Assembly: GCA_035552275.1 (NCBI GenBank)
Contig: DASZLR010000021.1
Span: 1-16,390, forward strand
Length of the DNA stretch: 16,390 nt
From: DASVLX01 sp035552275
Lineage (GTDB): Bacteria > Actinomycetota > Actinomycetes > Mycobacteriales > Pseudonocardiaceae
Direction of reading: 5' to 3'
Within the stretch, counting starts at the first letter, position 1, and each line of letters starts with the position of its first letter. The position numbers and the translations under genes were made by a program. The notes under the pieces are model-generated. The model did not search any database. It was not told where the DNA came from and saw nothing but the letters and a program-made list of their open reading frames with translations. Below, piece by piece: positions 13,026-16,390 of this stretch.

Positions 13026-15629
13026 GTGAGCAGCGAACCCCCTGGCGGCACGCAGTCCTGGTGGGCGCGTGCGGTCGGGCGCGTGGCGGGCGTGTTCCTG
13101 CTCGGCGCGCTGGCCGTCGCGGTGGCCTCGTTCGTGCTGGCCACGGTGCAGATGTTCGCCCCCCTGCGCATGGTTGGCGCATCGCTGAGCCCAGCGCCGG
13201 CTTCCTCGTACCAGGACCCGACTTTTGACCGTGCCGCGGTGACGCTGGCGATCACCCTGGACGTCGGCGCGGACCAGGGCAGCGGGCACGCGACTTTTCG
13301 GGTGACCCTCCCGGCGACCGATCCGGTGGCGCAGTCCGTTGGCCACGGCGACGCCGAGAGCGATCCCGACTCATTCGTCCAGGACATGTTCGGATCCATT
13401 GGCACGCAGTCCGATTTCGACTGGGCCGCGCCGACCGAGGACGTGACCGCCCAGCAGGCCACGATCACGATCACCGGCACCACGCACTGGACACCGACCG
13501 CCGACGACGCACTGCTGTTCACGTCGGTCCATGCCACTCAGGTGGATTTCACCAGCCGGGGGTCGACTGTGACCGGCGTGACGGGCGCCCAAACGATCAC
13601 GGCCCGGTCGAGCACCGGGCTGACCGCCGAAGTCGCCCCGTCGTCGCCCTTGGGCATTAACCTGTCGCCGGACGCGGTCCTCGCGTCGTCATCGAACCCG
13701 CCGAACACCGTCCTCTCGGCGCTGGGGACCGCGGGCTCGTTCCTGCTCTCGGCGATCCCGTGGGCCGTGCTCTACTTCGCCGGACGGTGGTGGTCCCGAG
13801 ACGGCCGACCGATCGCGCCGCACTGGTGGCGGTTTCTCCGGGTGGTCAAGGTCGTCCTGTGTGCGCATGTGCTGCTCGTCGGGCTCGTCGCGGTCGAGCC
13901 GATTGAGTCGGATCTGGAGCTGTCCTGGGGCAACGTCCTGGGCCCCATGCTGACCGGCATCGGCTGGGCCACCTTCCCAGTTTTCCAGGTCCTCGGCTCG
14001 ATCGTGGTTCTACTGGTGGCACTCGGGTTTCTGGCTCCCCAACTGGTCCGGTCCTGGTCCCCTCCGGCCCGCGGCCCCGGTCCGGTGGCACTGACGGCGA
14101 TCGTCGTGCTCGTGCTGGCCGGCGCCGCCATGCTCGGGTACTGGTGGGCGAGCGCCGGCCAGGCTTCCATCGCGATATTCGCGATACCGGGCCTGGCCCT
14201 GGTCGTGCTGCTGATAGTGGCGGCGCTGGTCAGCTGGCTGTTTCGCCCGGCCGACCGGTTCGCTCTGCTGATCGCCGCGCCACTGGCGGTGTCGGCGGCA
14301 ATGCTGGCTTCCCGAATGACCGTCCCCGGCCCGTTGCCGTCGGCAGCGCAATTCGTCCCGCTCGTAGGAGCCGGAGCGGCGGCGCTGCTGGCGGTCGGCC
14401 AGTTCACGATGCTGGCCGTCGCCGGGCGACGATGGCGGGCGGGCTGGTGGTTCGTGTTGCTGGTGCCGCTCGCGGCCGTGCTGACCTATCCGGTCAACCA
14501 GCGTCCTGACCAATCACCAGTGATCTTGTCGAACACGGCGAACCTGGCGCTGCGGATTGATGGACTACTCGGGTTCGTCCTGTTGGCTGCGTTGGTAGGC
14601 GTCCTGCACAAGCTGGGCCGGGCCCCGACAACGTTGCCGAGCAACGCGGCCGCGCACCGCATGCTCGGACTGGGTGCAGCGTTCGTGGCGCTGTCCGGCT
14701 GCTTCGTGCTCACCGGAGGACCGACGATCGCCGCGATCCTCGCCGCAGGCGTTGGCGCATTCGTGTTGCTGCCCAAGGGAAAGGTGCGGATCGCGGCTGT
14801 GCTGGCCAAGCTGGATGAGCCGATCCGCGGCGCCGCCGTGCGGACAGCGTTGGCGGCCGCGTCGGCCCGGCAGACGCTGCCGGCAATGCGCAAAACGTTG
14901 CGAGACAAGGTAGCCGGCGGCGACCTGGACGCCAGCAAAGCTCGGACGCTGTGGTTGACAGAGGAAGAGATCGGTTATCCGTCCCTAGTGGACGGCGTCA
15001 GCGTCATGGAGCGGGCATTCGGCGGGCTCCACGATCCCCGGCCATGGCGGCGCGCGGTGTGGGGCGCCGGCTGGGGCACAGTCTTTGGCCTGCCGTGGAC
15101 CGCGATCGCGGTGTACAGCGCGCTGCCCCACCTGCCGGCCGGGGATCCGTACCCGATCCTCGCTTCGGTGGCATCCGTTCTGCCGGCATTCATTCGGTGG
15201 AGCGCGTACGGACTCCTGTTCGGTTACTTCTATCCACTGATTCGCGGCGAAACCGGCTACGGCAAGGGCTGGGCGCTGTTCGCGGCAGCCGCGGCGCCCA
15301 GTCTGGCCGACGCCGTCATCAGTCACGCGGCCGGCGGCAGTTGGGTTGGCGTGCTGTTGTCGGTTGTGCAGGTGCTCACGTTTTCGCTCACACTCGGGCT
15401 CTCCGCCGATCGCGCCGTGCTGCGGAGGCACGCCCAACGGCACGCGCTCAGCGACGTCTACAACATGAATTCCCTGGCAGCTTGGGCCTCGTCGGTCGCC
15501 GTGGCGGCCGGCACCGCGCTGGCGACCGCGCTGATCGCCGGCCTGGGACCCTTCATCAACGGCGTAATCCACCCACCCTCGACCGTGCAACCCCCGACCC
15601 CGCCAGCGAGTAGCGCCCCGCCGACGTAG
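13026..15629 (+). CDS. Large polytopic membrane protein of unknown function
   Basis: 867-aa protein. One membrane helix (about 19-41) is followed by a roughly 190-residue Ser/Thr/Asp-rich, beta-prone segment (45-230) likely outside the cell. Then come about eleven helices between 232 and 582, a charged, probably cytoplasmic segment (585-675, with LPAMRKTLRDKV and LTEEEIGYPSLVDGVSVMER), and four or five further helices up to 840. The tail is Pro-rich (PPSTVQPPTPPASSAPPT). I recognise no enzyme or transporter motif; it may belong to a large actinobacterial DUF family such as DUF6185, but I cannot confirm that. Start GTG 13026 has GGAG 5 bases upstream; GTG 12984, 14 codons earlier, is weaker. 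It is convergent with murB, 5 bases apart, at a position held by lprQ in M. tuberculosis. Confidence 0.85.
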   Translation: MSSEPPGGTQSWWARAVGRVAGVFLLGALAVAVASFVLATVQMFAPLRMVGASLSPAPASSYQDPTFDRAAVTLAITLDVGADQGSGHATFRVTLPATDPVAQSVGHGDAESDPDSFVQDMFGSIGTQSDFDWAAPTEDVTAQQATITITGTTHWTPTADDALLFTSVHATQVDFTSRGSTVTGVTGAQTITARSSTGLTAEVAPSSPLGINLSPDAVLASSSNPPNTVLSALGTAGSFLLSAIPWAVLYFAGRWWSRDGRPIAPHWWRFLRVVKVVLCAHVLLVGLVAVEPIESDLELSWGNVLGPMLTGIGWATFPVFQVLGSIVVLLVALGFLAPQLVRSWSPPARGPGPVALTAIVVLVLAGAAMLGYWWASAGQASIAIFAIPGLALVVLLIVAALVSWLFRPADRFALLIAAPLAVSAAMLASRMTVPGPLPSAAQFVPLVGAGAAALLAVGQFTMLAVAGRRWRAGWWFVLLVPLAAVLTYPVNQRPDQSPVILSNTANLALRIDGLLGFVLLAALVGVLHKLGRAPTTLPSNAAAHRMLGLGAAFVALSGCFVLTGGPTIAAILAAGVGAFVLLPKGKVRIAAVLAKLDEPIRGAAVRTALAAASARQTLPAMRKTLRDKVAGGDLDASKARTLWLTEEEIGYPSLVDGVSVMERAFGGLHDPRPWRRAVWGAGWGTVFGLPWTAIAVYSALPHLPAGDPYPILASVASVLPAFIRWSAYGLLFGYFYPLIRGETGYGKGWALFAAAAAPSLADAVISHAAGGSWVGVLLSVVQVLTFSLTLGLSADRAVLRRHAQRHALSDVYNMNSLAAWASSVAVAAGTALATALIAGLGPFINGVIHPPSTVQPPTPPASSAPPT

Positions 15630-15634
15630 GACAG

Positions 15635-16390
15635 CTACAGGGCGCAGCCGACGAGCACCGGTTCCGGGTGCAGCGTGACGCCGAACGCCGCGTGCACGCC
15701 GTCGCGCACCTCGCCGGCCAACGCCAGCAGATCGCCGGTGCTGGCTTCGCCGCGGTTGGTCAGCGCCAGGGTGTGCTTGCCGGACAACGCGACCCGGCCG
15801 CCGGGGCCAGTGCGGCCGCGGTGGAATCCGGCGCGCTCGATCAGCCACGCGGCGGACAGCTTGATCCGGCCCGGTCCGGCCGGATACGTCGGCATCGACA
15901 CGTCCGTGCCCAGCCGGTCGGCGATCCGGGCGTGCAGCGCCGGCAGTTCCGCCTCGCGCAGCACCGGATTGGTGAAGAACGAGCCGGCGCTCCAGGTGTC
16001 GTGATCGGCCGGATCGAGCACCATTCCCTTGCGCCGCCGCAATTCCAGCACCGCGGCGCGGGCATCCGCGACCGGCACCCGATCGCCCGGCTCGACGCCG
16101 AGGGTGCGGGCGAGTTCGGCGTAGCGGATCGGCGCCGACTGGCCGCCGTCGGTCAGCACCAGCCGAACCCGCAGCACCACAGCCGTCTCGTTGCCCTTGA
16201 GCACGCTCATCCGGTAGCCCAGGCCAAGCGCCTCGGCGCGCACCGTGCGCACCTGGCCGCTGCGCCGGTCCAGCAGGTCGACCGACACCAGCGCATCGGC
16301 CACCTCGACGCCGTACGCGCCCACGTTCTGCACCGGCGTCGCGCCGACCAGCCCGGGCACGCCGGACAGGCATTCCAGGCCGCCAAGGTC
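15635..16390 (-). CDS. murB: UDP-N-acetylenolpyruvoylglucosamine reductase, N-terminus outside window
   Basis: Partial gene: 251 C-terminal residues, with the frame open to the right edge. It reduces UDP-GlcNAc-enolpyruvate to UDP-MurNAc with FAD and NADPH in peptidoglycan synthesis. Visible marks are LSGVPGLVGATPVQNVGAYG (FAD/substrate region), GYRMSVLKGNE, the catalytic Ser in WSAGSFFTNPVL, GRIKLSAAWLIERAGF, KHTLALTNRGEAS, and the C-terminal HPEPVLVGCAL with the catalytic Glu. The insert before SFFTNP and the tail fit type I MurB of actinobacteria. An ATG at 16360 is not the start, because the conserved LSGVPG segment begins upstream of it. Corresponds to Rv0482. Confidence 0.97.
   Translation of the reverse strand, partial: DLGGLECLSGVPGLVGATPVQNVGAYGVEVADALVSVDLLDRRSGQVRTVRAEALGLGYRMSVLKGNETAVVLRVRLVLTDGGQSAPIRYAELARTLGVEPGDRVPVADARAAVLELRRRKGMVLDPADHDTWSAGSFFTNPVLREAELPALHARIADRLGTDVSMPTYPAGPGRIKLSAAWLIERAGFHRGRTGPGGRVALSGKHTLALTNRGEASTGDLLALAGEVRDGVHAAFGVTLHPEPVLVGCAL

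Noticed and set aside
16331..16360. ATG at 16360 as the start of murB
   Set aside because: The conserved LSGVPG segment lies upstream of it in the same frame, so the real start is beyond the window edge.

Overview
The window is high-GC actinobacterial chromosome. The best anchor is a block on the right that matches, as I recall it, the gene order of Mycobacterium tuberculosis Rv0482-Rv0489: murB, a short-chain dehydrogenase on the opposite strand, mshA (mycothiol synthesis), a YbjN-family gene and phosphoglycerate mutase. MshA restricts the source to mycothiol-producing Actinomycetia. A Pseudonocardiales-like organism is my inference from protein style, not something the DNA proves.

Layout, left to right. 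(1) 1-1029, minus strand: a compact operon of a metal-independent ArsR repressor, an AHSA1/SRPBCC protein and a short-chain dehydrogenase cut by the window edge. A perfect TAACCAA-N16-TTGGTTA inverted repeat overlaps its probable promoter. (2) 1088-5853, minus strand: a four-gene module of a cytoplasmic-looking S8 subtilisin, an ECF-type sigma factor, a small protein ending in a beta-sandwich-like repeat, and a TPR-CHAT caspase-like protease. The last three genes are joined by 4-bp GTGA and ATGA overlaps. (3) 6226-9025: a YdbC/PdxI-like aldo/keto reductase, a divergent LuxR-type regulator, and a membrane-anchored protein with two Mce-associated-like (NTF2-type) domains. (4) 9022-12896: phosphoglycerate mutase, YbjN (probable CTG start), mshA and a divergent short-chain dehydrogenase. 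(5) 13026-15629: a large polytopic membrane protein of unknown function, convergent with murB, which runs off the right edge.

The part most likely to be a poorly described system is region 2. Two intact proteases without export signals (His672/Cys712 in the CHAT protein; Asp152/His191/Ser363 in the subtilisin) sit beside a sigma factor and a small adaptor-like protein. The arrangement recalls the type III-E CRISPR Craspase circuit, where a TPR-CHAT protease cleaves Csx30 and frees an ECF sigma factor, but no CRISPR array or cas gene is visible here. A proteolytically triggered transcription switch is an inference from gene content. The housekeeping block is ordinary apart from a Crp/GlxR-like site upstream of gpmA, the CTG start of ybjN, and the large membrane gene between murB and the dehydrogenase.
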